DNA from: Fuerstiella marisgermanici
Lineage (GTDB): Bacteria; Planctomycetota; Planctomycetia; Planctomycetales; Planctomycetaceae
Length of the DNA stretch: 64,000 bases
Assembly (NCBI RefSeq): GCF_001983935.1
Contig: NZ_CP017641.1
Span: 1,922,001-1,986,000 of the forward strand
Direction of reading: 5' to 3'
Shown: piece by piece, positions 1 to 9,677 of the stretch
How the letters are laid out: each line of letters begins with the position of its first letter
Numbering within the stretch: position 1 is the first letter of the stretch
Made by a program: the position numbers and the translations under genes
The notes under the pieces: generated by a model
The model's database searches: none
What the model was told of the DNA's origin: nothing
The model's input: only the letters and a program-made list of their open reading frames with translations

Positions 1-1522
1 CGTCCGAAACCGTGGCAATCAGGCTGTCGTCATGTGAAAAGTGGACCGCTCGGATCGCTTCGTCATCACACAGGATCTGGAAGTACTCAGTGTCCGCTTG
101 AAAGTTCAGCAGGTCCCAACTGAAGCCTCGCAGCGATGGCGGAAAGCGAGTGGCATCGTTCAACTGACGCGAAGCCGCCTGTGGGTCCGCTTCCAGGTGA
201 TCAGACATTTTTGCAAGACGAGCACTCACGATCGCTCGTTCACGTAGATCCAGCGAATGTTCGAGTTCAGCATTGGTCCGTCGCAACTGATCGGCGAAGT
301 GTTGCACGCGGTTTGCAGAAACGAAAAAGATAGCCAGAGCAGAAACGATCGCGACAAATGCGGCGCCAGTGATGGTGCTTAGCAGTACGTTTTTCCGACA
401 CCATCGCCACGTTCTTTCGTAAGCTGAAACGGACCGAGCTTTCACCGGCTCATCGGCCAGCAGACGGTCTGTGTCTGCGATGACATCGTCCATGTTTTGA
501 TAGCGGTAGTCCGGGTCGTAGTCGAGTAACCGACACAGGAAGGTGTCGAGGTCGCGTGAAACGTTGTCGGTTGCGTGAGACAGCCGAATGGCTTTGTCCG
601 ATTGAAACCGGACCGTCACTTCCGCGAACGACAATTTGGTCGAACCGGACGGGTGCTTGTCCGCGAGCAGCTGGAACAAAACAACGCCGAGGCTGTAGAT
701 GTCCGAACGAGTGTCGGGGGTGACCAGAGTTCCCAACACGACTTCTGGGGCCATCCATGCCAACGTTCCAGCCATCGCTTCAATAGAACGTGTTGCTTCC
801 CTGTCGTCGAACGTGGCGATCGTGGCAACGCCAAAGTCAACGAGGTGCGGTTCGCCGTCGTCGGAGACCAGGATGTTTGAAGGCTTGACGTCTCTGTGAA
901 CGATCCCCTGCCGATGAGCGGCCTGCAGTGTGACGCAGATGGATCGGAATTTTCGCAGAATCGTTTTCTGAGAACACTTGTGTTCGAATACGTAGCTGTC
1001 GATCCGTCCGCCGCTTAACAATTGCATGGCGAACCAGAAACAGCGGACACCATTCCATTGCGTAATGCCACTCACGAAGACTTCGGCCAGCCCTGTTGTC
1101 TTGACGGATTCGAAGACTCGCATTTCGCGGCGAAATCGTTTTTCCTGATCTTCCGGATCCAGCGTGGGCTTCAGCACCTTGACAGCAACCACGCGATTCG
1201 GATTCTTCTGCTGGCACCGAAACACAACGCCGCTTCCGCCGACGCCGATTTGCTCCAGCACAAGGAACTCGCCGATCTGTTTCGGCCGGTTCGCGGTATC
1301 GAGCAGATGTCGCCTCTGGTCGACGGCGGCCAGTCGGGCAAGTGAATCCGTCACTGCGCTCAACAGCTCCGGCTCTGCGGCACATAATGTTTCCACAGTC
1401 ACGGGGCGGCCAGCATCGCGAGCCAATTCAAACTCGTCAATCAATTCATCGACACGTAACCGTTCACTGGCCGCCAGTGCCTTAAGAGGATCATCATGGT
1501 TCGGCGGCGTTTCAGAAATCAT
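1..1522 (-). CDS. Ser/Thr protein kinase with TM segment, C-terminus cut by window edge
   Basis: Read on the minus strand, a frame is open from ATG at 1522 to the left edge (507 codons). An in-frame TGA lies five codons upstream, so this ATG is the first possible start. The kinase domain spans roughly residues 83-355: a Gly loop (IGVGGSGVVF), VAVK with Lys115, the HRDVKPSN catalytic loop with Asp211, DFG at 229-231 and APE near 260, all intact, so an active kinase is expected. A hydrophobic segment at about 379-402 should anchor it in the inner membrane. The part after it starts with a coiled segment and ends in a stretch (AVHFSHDDSLIATVSD) that looks like the first blade of a WD40 propeller. 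Kinase-TM-WD40 proteins are a known planctomycete architecture. Substrate unknown. No ECF sigma gene, a common partner, is next to it on the upstream side. Confidence 0.9.
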   Translation of the reverse strand, partial: MISETPPNHDDPLKALAASERLRVDELIDEFELARDAGRPVTVETLCAAEPELLSAVTDSLARLAAVDQRRHLLDTANRPKQIGEFLVLEQIGVGGSGVVFRCQQKNPNRVVAVKVLKPTLDPEDQEKRFRREMRVFESVKTTGLAEVFVSGITQWNGVRCFWFAMQLLSGGRIDSYVFEHKCSQKTILRKFRSICVTLQAAHRQGIVHRDVKPSNILVSDDGEPHLVDFGVATIATFDDREATRSIEAMAGTLAWMAPEVVLGTLVTPDTRSDIYSLGVVLFQLLADKHPSGSTKLSFAEVTVRFQSDKAIRLSHATDNVSRDLDTFLCRLLDYDPDYRYQNMDDVIADTDRLLADEPVKARSVSAYERTWRWCRKNVLLSTITGAAFVAIVSALAIFFVSANRVQHFADQLRRTNAELEHSLDLRERAIVSARLAKMSDHLEADPQAASRQLNDATRFPPSLRGFSWDLLNFQADTEYFQILCDDEAIRAVHFSHDDSLIATVSD

Positions 1523-1868
1523 GAACGTTGTTTGTCAAGGTGTCTTATCTGCCGCGGTGACCGTGATTGTCACTTCCCCAACGCATCTCGACAGGCCGAA
1601 GTTCGATCGTGAAGCAGGTAATTCCGACACGGACCAACGGCGGATTGCTCGACGAACGCCAGCGGTATTTCCGCCCTGCGACCATCAGTCGATATCCACG
1701 CAGTTTCGCTCTTCATTCAGCACCACGCAAGAAAGAACACACCCGGGATTTCCATACCCACGAAGCCCATTTTTAATGCCCACCAGTAAAGCAGGCCGTT
1801 CAAGAACCGCCACCGCAGTGTCGTTGCAGGACAACGCCGGTCGTTGCTAATGGACAACGGTCTTTTGT
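1523..1868. other. Intergenic spacer
   Basis: I see no convincing gene here. Both neighbours are on the minus strand. Two adjacent 20-bp near-copies starting with GTCGTTGC lie at 1820-1860, each able to form a small CGTTG/CAACG hairpin just past the stop of the DUF3365 gene. They may act in transcript ending, but neither has a U-tract. Confidence 0.4.
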
Positions 1869-2462
1869 TCACTTTGATTCGTGAACAGGGACGCTGATCA
1901 CCAAGCCGGAGAATTTGGCTTTCTCCGACGGCTTCTTGAAAAAACCGCCGTGGCAACTGATGCAACCGCTGGTCAAGGGAATCGTGCGTGCCTGACGGTA
2001 GTAGCCGTCTTCCACAACGTCGATTACGGCCTTTTCAGAACCCAGCTCTCTGGCCGCTCGCTTTTCGAAAGCGGTTTCTGGCTCGTGGTCGATGCTCATC
2101 GCCTTCAAATTGATCGAAATCCAGTTTGCTTTCGTGTGTGAGGTCCGTTCCATTTCTTTGAAGACGTCCTCCATCGCTCGAGCGGGCACGACAGCACGGT
2201 CGCCATGAAAATAGCGGTGATGCATCACGTCCAAAGTGGCCGCATACATCTTGTGCATTAATGCCGCTCGTTCGCGAGCCGCTTCGATCGACACGCGATG
2301 AGAATCATCGACAGTTGGTTTCGAGGTCTTATCTACCTTCGGCTGACTTGCTTCACTGCTCTGCGCTGCGGCATCAGCATCAACGGGATCGGCGCTGGCT
2401 GTGCTCAGAACGGACCACACGCACCATGCGGCACTCAGCACATAAAGGGGAATCGTTTTCAT
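1869..2462 (-). CDS. Secreted DUF3365-type (Tll0287-like) heme protein
   Basis: A 197-aa protein with a Sec signal peptide (residues 1-24, ending STASA) and one c-type heme motif, CISCH, at residues 167-171 near the C-terminus. The body, with the PARAMEDVFKEME region and the segment leading to IPLTSGCISCH, matches the DUF3365/Tll0287-like family of exported single-heme proteins with a PAS-like fold. The family is thought to sense redox state or small ligands, or to carry electrons in the periplasm; its exact role is not established. Residues 25-55 are a low-complexity Asp/Ala/Ser linker. A paralogue sits 10 kb away at 12475-13017 beside an Rrf2 regulator. The upstream region shared with the divergent giant gene holds an 11-bp perfect inverted repeat at 2585-2631. 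Confidence 0.8.
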   Translation of the reverse strand: MKTIPLYVLSAAWCVWSVLSTASADPVDADAAAQSSEASQPKVDKTSKPTVDDSHRVSIEAARERAALMHKMYAATLDVMHHRYFHGDRAVVPARAMEDVFKEMERTSHTKANWISINLKAMSIDHEPETAFEKRAARELGSEKAVIDVVEDGYYRQARTIPLTSGCISCHGGFFKKPSEKAKFSGLVISVPVHESK

Positions 2463-2943
2463 TGTTCCTTGTCCTGGTCGTCAGTGCCAAACCGGATGCC
2501 GTTAACGCTTGTTCAAAGTCGGTCGCGCCTTGAATCGTGATGCGCGCATTTGAGCTCGTGACAACACAAGACTCGTCCCGTTTGCCACACTTGAAGAATA
2601 ATACACCTTCATGTAGATGATTCAAGTGTGGGTTTCGAATGCGTCAACGACGGCGTGCCCAGTTCTATGGGTTTCACGTCAAGCGAAACGTGCTCGCTAA
2701 TCAGGCCGAATGGGTGAGGCGCGCACAACGTCGAAAAAATGCGATGACAAGGCAGAGGATTTCATCAGCGCTGGTTATGATCATCGCGCGGCTCGTGTTT
2801 CGTGGTGTTCTGATTCTGAGGAACGAAAGCGGATCACGTGACGCGACGTCCCATCTCAAGATGACTGCTGGTGTCTACAGATCGTTCGATCGATTGCCTG
2901 CGGATCATCGCCCACGTCATAAAGTTTCGGAGAAACTGCTGCA
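2463..2943. other. Divergent intergenic region
   Basis: This 481-bp spacer separates the minus-strand DUF3365 gene from the plus-strand giant at 2944 and must hold both promoters. Short open frames crossing it lack start signals and family resemblance. Apart from the inverted repeat at 2585-2631, nothing is recognisable. Confidence 0.5.
2585..2631. repeat. 11-bp perfect inverted repeat in divergent promoter region
   Basis: Arms CCACACTTGAA (2585-2595) and TTCAAGTGTGG (2621-2631) pair perfectly across a 25-bp spacer. Neither side has a T-tract and no gene ends here, so an operator or an RNA leader hairpin fits better than a terminator. The arms do not resemble the palindromes beside the other DUF3365 gene. 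Confidence 0.55.
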
Positions 2944-5900
2944 ATGTCTCACGCTCGCAAGCTGTCTTTCTTCCAGTCGCTATCACGCGGCAACAAGCGT
3001 AACCGACGCAGCCTGCGCCGTTACGGCACGGATGCTCTGGAATCGCGGACGCTGCTGTCTAGTAATTCCATCGTCCTGCAGAATGCGGCGGACGCTCATA
3101 TTGCTGAGGAGATCGATCCCAACGCCAACATGGGCGGCTCACCGACTCTGGAATTTTACGCTACGTGGGTGCAGTACGGAGGCCCCGCCAATCGCTCGCT
3201 TCTGGAATTCGATCTCGCTCCTACCGGCGGAGCTGTTCCTGCATCTGCCATTTTGGAACTGTATCAACTTAGTTCCAACAATTATGCGGGCGGCGATATG
3301 GCGGTCGAAGTGTACGCTCTGACCGAAGCGTGGGAAGAAGGCAGTGGAACGAATCCGTGGGCACCTGCTGCGGGCGTTTCATGGACTGACGCGACGACCA
3401 ACGACCAATGGCAAACAGCTGGCGGTGACTTTAACACCACTTACGACTTTGGACACGGGGCGAACGGTCTGATCGCCACAGCAACTTTGTCGGGGGCGAC
3501 TGAAGACAGTTGGGTGAGCTTCGACGTGACAGCGGCTGTCGCCGCATGGAATAGCGGGCAACTGGAAAACCACGGCTTTATTACCGTCATCACGTCCGGT
3601 GACTACACGTTGTATCAGATCGCCAGTTCTGAATATTCCGACAGCAGCCTGGCTCCGCGACTGACGGTCGACCAAACTCCCGCACCGGAAATTTCCGTCA
3701 GCACGACTCAGTTGACCGTCGGCGAATCCTCCGGTCCGGCGATGATCACGGTTTCGCTGGCGGAATCGCCTGAAGACACCGTCACGGTTCAATATTCGAC
3801 GGTCGACCAAACCGCGAACGCTGGCACAGACTATCAGCCACAATCCGGAACGCTGACATTTCCTGCGGGAACTCAGACACTCGTTCAACAGGTTGCGATT
3901 CCGATTGTCGACGACACTTCGCACGAACCAACTGAATCCTTCGAACTCGTGATTTTCAGCCCGGTCAATGCCATTCTCGGCAACACCACGGCCACCGTCA
4001 CCATCGAAGACAACGACGAGCGCGGCACGGAACCGATTATCCTGCAAAACGCGATCGACACTCACCTTGTTCCAGAAACGATCCCGAACGCGAACCTTGG
4101 CGGATCGCACGTGCTGGACTTCTACGCCACATGGGTCCAGTGGGGCGGACCGGCGCATCGTTCGCTGCTGGAATTCGACCTGTCTGATGTCGGCGACGTC
4201 GTTCCCAAAGCAGCGACGCTGGAACTTTATCAATTGCCGTCCGAATACTATTCCGGCGGCGACATGTTGGTTGAACTCTACGCGTTAAGTCGTGACTGGG
4301 AAGAAGGCAGCGGACTCGATCCATGGGCTCCCAGCCCCGGCGCTTCGTGGGCAAACGCGTCCAGCAGCAGTCAGTGGTTGCAGCCCGGAGGCGACTATCA
4401 CACGAACTTCGATTTCGGCAATGGAGCCAACGGACTCATTTCAACAGCCACACTGTCGCCAGCGACGGCAGACAGTTGGATTAGCTTTGACGTGACGTCT
4501 GCGGTCGCCGCGTGGAACAGCGGGCTGCTGGCAAACCACGGCTTTGTGACCGTCATCAAAACGGGTGACTACACGCTGTATCAAGTCGCCAGCTCCGAAT
4601 ACGCTAACTCAGACCTTGCGCCAAAGCTAACGATCGAACAGGCAGAATCGTCTCAAGTGGCAGTCGGCACGTCCTCGCTCACCGTTAGCGAAACAGCGGG
4701 AACAGCTTACGTTGCGGTGACGCTGTCAGAAACTCCGACCGAAACAGTCACTGTGCAGTACACAACCTTTAACGACACCGCGATGGCCGTCACGGACTAC
4801 ATGGGCACCAGCGGACAGCTCGTGTTCGAAGCCGCAACCACTCAACTAACTCAGTTTGTCAGCATGCCGATCGTAAACGACGGCCTGCACGAACCAGCCG
4901 AAGCGTTCATTCTGCAACTCAACGGCGCGGTGAACGCGGGGTTGAGCAACGTCACTGCGATGATCACCATTCTGGACAATGACGATCCGTTCGATCCATC
5001 GACGCTACTAGTCGCAGATGCGGTGGTTTCCGAAGGCGAATGGGGTGCCAGACAGGTTGAGGTCGTTGTCACACTACTCAACGGCCCCACAACAACGGTC
5101 ACTGTCGACTACGAAACCGTCGACTACACGGCAGAAGCTGGACAGGACTACACACCAACCAATGGACAGCTCGTGTTTGCACCTGGCCAGACCAGTCAAA
5201 CTATTTCTGTTTCGATTTCGGGAGATCGAAAGCATGAAACTGATGAGAAGTTTCGCATTCAGCTGCGCAATGCCGTCGATGCTGGTGTCGGTGACGGATC
5301 GGCGATGATCACGATTAGAAACGACGATGCCGCCGATCCCGAAATGCTGCCATTCTTTGATCCTTCGGAGTTCATGAACGGCTATCTGGGGGCCTTCGAA
5401 CTTCCGGCTGGCGGTGCGAATGGCGAATTCGGTTTCGGTGGTTACTACGGAGGACTCGGATTAGCTCTGAGGCCAAACGCAGACGGCACCGGCAACACGT
5501 TGTACGTGACCGGCGAGAATTCTCGCGATGTAACGCCGCCGAATAGCCGCACCTATTCTGTGGCGGCCAATTCTGTGCTGGCGGAGGTCAGTATTCCTTC
5601 AGAGCTTGCCACTGATCCTGCTCAGATGCAAATTGCGACGCTGTTTAGTCACGTTGACTTGGCTGGCATGTTGGAAATTGACAGCCGCGGCCAGAAGGGC
5701 GATGTGCTTTTTGAAGGCAACGGCGCCAATTACGAGATCCAGATCGATGATGTTTTGGTTGTCGGCGACAAGCTTGTCGTGTCTGCGATTGTTGGATACG
5801 ACGTGGGAGTCGGTGCGTCACATTCCCACTTCATCATTGACGGTTTGGATCTGGATCAAATCACAGACAGAAAAGTCCATGGGCTGTTCAACGTCGCTGA

Positions 5901-7026
5901 CAGTCTTTCCGGGCAGGGCTTCGACGGAACGGACGCGGGTTTTGTTGCTGGCTACATGACGGAGATTCCCTCCGAATGGCAGGCAGCGTTGGGCGGATCT
6001 CATTTGTTGGGCCAGTCGGGACTTAGCGGATTGCTCAGAACTTCCATGGGACCTTCGGCGTTTGCGTTCGACGCATCAAAGATCGGAACGTCCGACTTCC
6101 AGACTCCGGAAACCCTGACGTACTATCCGCACGCGGCCGATTGGCACGCCGGCGAAACTTCTCATGCCCTGGCGTTTATTGAACCGAGCCATCGCCCTGG
6201 ACCGGCGATTGTCGACGATCCGTTGTACAACTGGAACGCAACGGTCGAAGACGTCGTGTTTGCTCCAGGCACGCGATCTGTATTGTTCTTTGGATCGATT
6301 GGAGTCGACGACGACACGGGAGAATCCTTCGTCGGCTATGGCGATAGCCCCGTCTACAACGACTACGCTCGCGGGCACTACAAGGGGCCTCATTCGTTAA
6401 ACGGCGAATACGAGTACCAGGTTTGGGCCTACGATGCCTACGATTACGCGAAGGTCCGCAGTGGCGAACTGGCTCCGTGGGAAGTGCAGCCACACGACGT
6501 CTGGACATTCGACTTCCCCGGCATGACCGATCTTGATCCCGCCAAACAACTCGCCGGCACCGCCTTCGATCCCGCAACCAACCGCCTGTATGTCGCTCAA
6601 CAGCGCTGGGGAGACCCAACAAACGACATTCCCAGCGGATCACCCATCGTGCACGTCTTCCAGCTTGGACCGCCACCGAACATCACGGCTTCCGGTAGCC
6701 CAATGTCCGGTGATGGCAACTCAGCCACTGAGAAATCGAACGTTGCTCAGACACCATTCGCCGCCCCGCCCGCTGATGCAGACTTTGCCCAGGCAGACGA
6801 ACGCCTCGAGCTCCCGCCGATACCGTTTGACGCAGGTGGGCACCCCTTGCCTATTGAGACTTCTATCGAGCCTGCCGACAACGATTCTTCAAAGCAGGAC
6901 CGAACTGACAACGATGAGCTGTTCGATCCTGTCGGCCAGTTGGCGGTCGCTTCCGTCGGTAGTGGGAACCAATCCGACTTGTTGGCGGGGTTGTTGGACG
7001 AAATTAACCTGGCGGTTCTCAACTAG
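2944..7026 (+). CDS. Giant secreted protein: LEPR-XLL-like head, two DNRLRE + three Calx-beta domains
   Basis: A 1360-aa protein. GGAGAAACTGCTGCA upstream provides a ribosome site. The head (residues 1-40) is Lys/Arg-rich and ends in ALESRTLLS, a match to the LEPR-XLL type N-terminal motif of planctomycete surface proteins. Then come DNRLRE-like domain 1 (about 42-240), Calx-beta 1 (about 250-357), DNRLRE-like domain 2 (about 362-570), Calx-beta 2 (about 575-680), Calx-beta 3 (about 685-797), and a C-terminal region of about 440 residues that I do not recognise. It ends in an acidic, Pro/Asp-rich linker and a hydrophobic tail (DLLAGLLDEINLAVLN). Calx-beta domains bind Ca2+ and are common in adhesins, so a surface structural or adhesive role is inferred. 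The C-terminal block could be a separate enzymatic or binding module. Two further head-motif proteins follow within 20 kb. Confidence 0.85.
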   Translation: MSHARKLSFFQSLSRGNKRNRRSLRRYGTDALESRTLLSSNSIVLQNAADAHIAEEIDPNANMGGSPTLEFYATWVQYGGPANRSLLEFDLAPTGGAVPASAILELYQLSSNNYAGGDMAVEVYALTEAWEEGSGTNPWAPAAGVSWTDATTNDQWQTAGGDFNTTYDFGHGANGLIATATLSGATEDSWVSFDVTAAVAAWNSGQLENHGFITVITSGDYTLYQIASSEYSDSSLAPRLTVDQTPAPEISVSTTQLTVGESSGPAMITVSLAESPEDTVTVQYSTVDQTANAGTDYQPQSGTLTFPAGTQTLVQQVAIPIVDDTSHEPTESFELVIFSPVNAILGNTTATVTIEDNDERGTEPIILQNAIDTHLVPETIPNANLGGSHVLDFYATWVQWGGPAHRSLLEFDLSDVGDVVPKAATLELYQLPSEYYSGGDMLVELYALSRDWEEGSGLDPWAPSPGASWANASSSSQWLQPGGDYHTNFDFGNGANGLISTATLSPATADSWISFDVTSAVAAWNSGLLANHGFVTVIKTGDYTLYQVASSEYANSDLAPKLTIEQAESSQVAVGTSSLTVSETAGTAYVAVTLSETPTETVTVQYTTFNDTAMAVTDYMGTSGQLVFEAATTQLTQFVSMPIVNDGLHEPAEAFILQLNGAVNAGLSNVTAMITILDNDDPFDPSTLLVADAVVSEGEWGARQVEVVVTLLNGPTTTVTVDYETVDYTAEAGQDYTPTNGQLVFAPGQTSQTISVSISGDRKHETDEKFRIQLRNAVDAGVGDGSAMITIRNDDAADPEMLPFFDPSEFMNGYLGAFELPAGGANGEFGFGGYYGGLGLALRPNADGTGNTLYVTGENSRDVTPPNSRTYSVAANSVLAEVSIPSELATDPAQMQIATLFSHVDLAGMLEIDSRGQKGDVLFEGNGANYEIQIDDVLVVGDKLVVSAIVGYDVGVGASHSHFIIDGLDLDQITDRKVHGLFNVADSLSGQGFDGTDAGFVAGYMTEIPSEWQAALGGSHLLGQSGLSGLLRTSMGPSAFAFDASKIGTSDFQTPETLTYYPHAADWHAGETSHALAFIEPSHRPGPAIVDDPLYNWNATVEDVVFAPGTRSVLFFGSIGVDDDTGESFVGYGDSPVYNDYARGHYKGPHSLNGEYEYQVWAYDAYDYAKVRSGELAPWEVQPHDVWTFDFPGMTDLDPAKQLAGTAFDPATNRLYVAQQRWGDPTNDIPSGSPIVHVFQLGPPPNITASGSPMSGDGNSATEKSNVAQTPFAAPPADADFAQADERLELPPIPFDAGGHPLPIETSIEPADNDSSKQDRTDNDELFDPVGQLAVASVGSGNQSDLLAGLLDEINLAVLN
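3067..4990 (+). repeat. Internal tandem duplication of a DNRLRE+Calx-beta unit
   Basis: Unit 1 (about 3067-4032) and unit 2 (about 4033-4990) are each roughly 960 bp and encode the same domain pair. Both open with I-x-LQNA and keep the same order of LEFDL, LELYQL, W-EEGSG and FDVT motifs. DNA similarity is visible by eye, with many third-position changes, so this is an old duplication kept in frame. Confidence 0.8.
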
Positions 7027-7134
7027 AGCACTTTACGTTTTGTTGTGGACGGTGCTGGCTCGTGGGAACCGGCCCACGTAGGACAATAACCGATTTCCGC
7101 GGCCACAAGTTAGCGTGAAACGCTGTAACACGAA
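7024..7134 (+). repeat. Dispersed intergenic element, copy 1
   Basis: Starting at the stop codon of the giant gene (TAGAGCA), this segment aligns with 28619-28735, which begins at the stop of the photolyase gene. Shared blocks are TAGAGCA, TTG-TGTGGAC, GGCTCGTG-GAA and the end block AGCG-AAACGCTGTA. See copy 2. Confidence 0.6.
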
Positions 7135-7162
7135 TATTGTTCATTCATAGCAGGCCTGACAC

Positions 7163-8869
7163 ATGCAACGTCTGATTCTTTTCTTTCTTATTCTGTGTGC
7201 TCCGACTTTTGCCGATGAAACGCCATCAAACCGGATGCTGGTGATTGGAATCGATGGCTGTCGTCCTGACGCTTTGGCAGCTGCTGAAACGCCGAACCTG
7301 GACGCGTTGATTAAGTCGGGATCGTTTACAGACAAGACGCAGATTCTTGGAAGCCGCTATCGAGACAACGACACCGTCAGCGGGCCGGGCTGGTCGAGTT
7401 TTCTGACGGGCGTCTGGGCCGACAAGCACGGCGTCAACGACAACTCGTTCGAAGGAAAGAAGTATGAACAGTTTCCGCACTTCTTTCGGCGCATCAAAGA
7501 TCGCTGGCCCAATGCTCGCACAGGTTCGTTCGTCGATTGGGAACCGATTGACACTCATATTGTTGAAGCGGCCGATGTTCGAGTTGTGCACCCGGCGAAG
7601 GGGGCCGCCAACTACGCCGAGAACGACATTCTACTCGCCCGCGAAACCAGTCAGTTTCTGTCGTCCGGCAATCCGCACGCCGCGATGGTGTATTTCGGAG
7701 CCGTGGACGAAACCGGCCATGCTCACGGTTTTCACCCTGACGTTCCCGAGTACATCAACGCAATTGAAACGGTTGATGAGCGTGTTGGCGAAGTCGTGCG
7801 TGCGATGACTCAGCGTGCGAACTACGCAAAGGAAAACTGGCTGGTAGTTGTGTCAACGGATCACGGCGGCAAAGACAAGGGCCACGGCGATGGACACAAG
7901 GTGCCCGAAATCCTAACCACGTTTCTGATTGTCAGCGGCCCAGGCAGTGTGAAAGGAAGTATCGATCAACCTACATATGTTGTCGACGTCGCAGCGACAG
8001 GCCTGGCTCATCTGGGCGTAGAACTCCCAGACGACATGGATGGAAAGGCGGTCGGGCTGGCTGACGTTCGGACGACTCAGAAGAACGCAGCTCAGGCAAC
8101 AGGCTTGTCGATTTCGTGGGACAAAAACTACCTCGAAGTGAGTGGCCCCGATATTCCGGGTGGCCCCATTCGCACTAACTATCTCGAGGCCTATTGCCGT
8201 CCCGGCTCAACCGATCGAGACTGGCACGAAACTGTCATTCCGCACAAAAGCGAACTCATTTTGGCCACAGATGATCGCAAACGTATTGAACTGGAGGATC
8301 GACTGAGCGACGGTATTGTGGTACGACATGTGATTACTGCCGGGCTGGACGAACTTACGTTTACTGTCACGGCGACAAACCCGACAGACACTGAATCACA
8401 AGCCCATTGGGCTCAACCTTGTATGCGAGTCGATGGCTTCACCGGCACGGACAACAAAGACGCTCGCAAAACTTATCCGCCCTATATTCAGAAGTGTTTT
8501 CTGATGTTGGACGGGAAACTGACGCGACTGCCGACCGAACCCTGGGCTTTGAAAGCTCGCTACATTCCTGGTCAGGTCTATGCGCCAGCTGACGTCGATC
8601 GCAACGACGTCAATCCACGACCGCTTAGCGAACTCGTGCCTTCAGACGGACTCACCGGCTGCTATTCAGCAGATGAAAAACGAATTCTGGCCGTTGCATG
8701 GGAACCGTATCAGGAAATTTTCCAGGGCGTCATCACGTGCATGCACAATGACTTTCGGATCGGAGGACTCGCGCCGGGCGAAGCGAAAACGATTCGCGGT
8801 AAGCTCTATATCGTTCCCGCTGACGAAGCCGCATTGGTGAAACGTTTCCGCAACGACTTTGCCAAGTAG
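7163..8869 (+). CDS. Secreted alkaline-phosphatase-superfamily phosphodiesterase/phosphatase
   Basis: A 568-aa protein with a signal peptide (about residues 1-17, cleavage near TFADE). The N-terminal 300 residues carry the metal-site motifs of the type I phosphodiesterase/nucleotide pyrophosphatase branch: VIGIDGCRPD (about residue 30), VSGPGWSSFLTG with the likely Ser/Thr nucleophile, VDETGHAHG (about 180) and STDHGGKDKGHG (about 231). This predicts a two-metal phosphohydrolase outside the cytoplasm, with substrate unknown. The C-terminal 260 residues look like a beta-rich domain often found behind such catalytic domains in planctomycetes; I cannot name it. It sits between two surface-protein genes in the same direction but with long gaps, so it is probably transcribed on its own. 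Confidence 0.85.
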   Translation: MQRLILFFLILCAPTFADETPSNRMLVIGIDGCRPDALAAAETPNLDALIKSGSFTDKTQILGSRYRDNDTVSGPGWSSFLTGVWADKHGVNDNSFEGKKYEQFPHFFRRIKDRWPNARTGSFVDWEPIDTHIVEAADVRVVHPAKGAANYAENDILLARETSQFLSSGNPHAAMVYFGAVDETGHAHGFHPDVPEYINAIETVDERVGEVVRAMTQRANYAKENWLVVVSTDHGGKDKGHGDGHKVPEILTTFLIVSGPGSVKGSIDQPTYVVDVAATGLAHLGVELPDDMDGKAVGLADVRTTQKNAAQATGLSISWDKNYLEVSGPDIPGGPIRTNYLEAYCRPGSTDRDWHETVIPHKSELILATDDRKRIELEDRLSDGIVVRHVITAGLDELTFTVTATNPTDTESQAHWAQPCMRVDGFTGTDNKDARKTYPPYIQKCFLMLDGKLTRLPTEPWALKARYIPGQVYAPADVDRNDVNPRPLSELVPSDGLTGCYSADEKRILAVAWEPYQEIFQGVITCMHNDFRIGGLAPGEAKTIRGKLYIVPADEAALVKRFRNDFAK

Positions 8870-9677
8870 AGCGCTCGTGCAGAGTTGCAGGCGCCTGATG
8901 CCTCAACCATATGAGCGTACACTTCCGCTCGGTCAGCACAGCATGCTGCTGAGCGTACATCGCTGCTTGGCGCGAACTCCAAAACGTGTGCCACTGAGTC
9001 CCGATGATGCGCCGGGGCTTTGTCATGGCTATGGGGTCAATCTGAAACTATCAGACGATGGCCATTGGTCCCGGCAATGCGCTCGTGAACTAGTGCTAAC
9101 GCCCCGCATCGAATGTGGACAAAGCACGTGCCGATTGTCAGGCAGTCAATTCATTGCAGCCCCGATGGTTGACGAGTAACGACCACGCTTCCAGTGGCGA
9201 TTCCACCGTTATGCAATCGGTGGCGAAGTGGCGCCCAGATTCCGACGTCAGTGTCATCCCATTGTTATCGGTGACGTGCTGCTGAAGGCTTGCTGGAACT
9301 CATAAACGCCTTCGACATACCTCGCCAATATGCGACGGCACCGAAGTCATGGGACGAGCCCATGCGCACTGCATTGCGTATCTGAGGCTCGCGTTGATCA
9401 CGCTGACAGCCGCACCGTGCTCTCCTAATACTGACAAGCATTTTTCGCTTTGCTTACCGGAGGAGGGTTTACCTTACCGAAATTTCCGGTGCAACACGCG
9501 CGATCTGTGGGCAAACCCGCCGCCGGAGGTGGGGCATTGCAGGACGTATGGGGGTTGAGACGAAAAAGTAGGAAATCACACAATCGGCAAAGAAATGTGG
9601 TCCGGTTTGACCGGACTGGTGCGATTCAAACGGCGATTGGATATCTCACTTCTCACTCGTTAAGCGGACACACCACG
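8870..9677. other. Long intergenic region (about 0.8 kb)
   Basis: No gene is supported in either direction. Short frames here lack ribosome sites, domain resemblance and coding-like codon use. A frame running into the next gene is open from 9450, but the stretch before ATG 9678 reads as random, so I treat it as 5' leader. A regulatory RNA or long leader is possible but I see no known fold. Confidence 0.4.

Noticed and set aside
1164-1850. 228-codon plus-strand frame
   Set aside because: Antisense to the kinase, whose catalytic motifs fix the coding strand.
2639-3322. 227-codon plus-strand frame before and into the 1360-aa gene
   Set aside because: Overlaps the well-supported giant gene in another frame and has no ribosome site or domain.
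3379-4233. 284-codon minus-strand frame
   Set aside because: Shadow of the DNRLRE/Calx-beta repeats on the opposite strand.
9450-9677. N-terminal extension of the gene at 9678
   Set aside because: The extra 76 codons read like non-coding sequence, and the basic head with its LE-x-R motif sits correctly behind ATG 9678.
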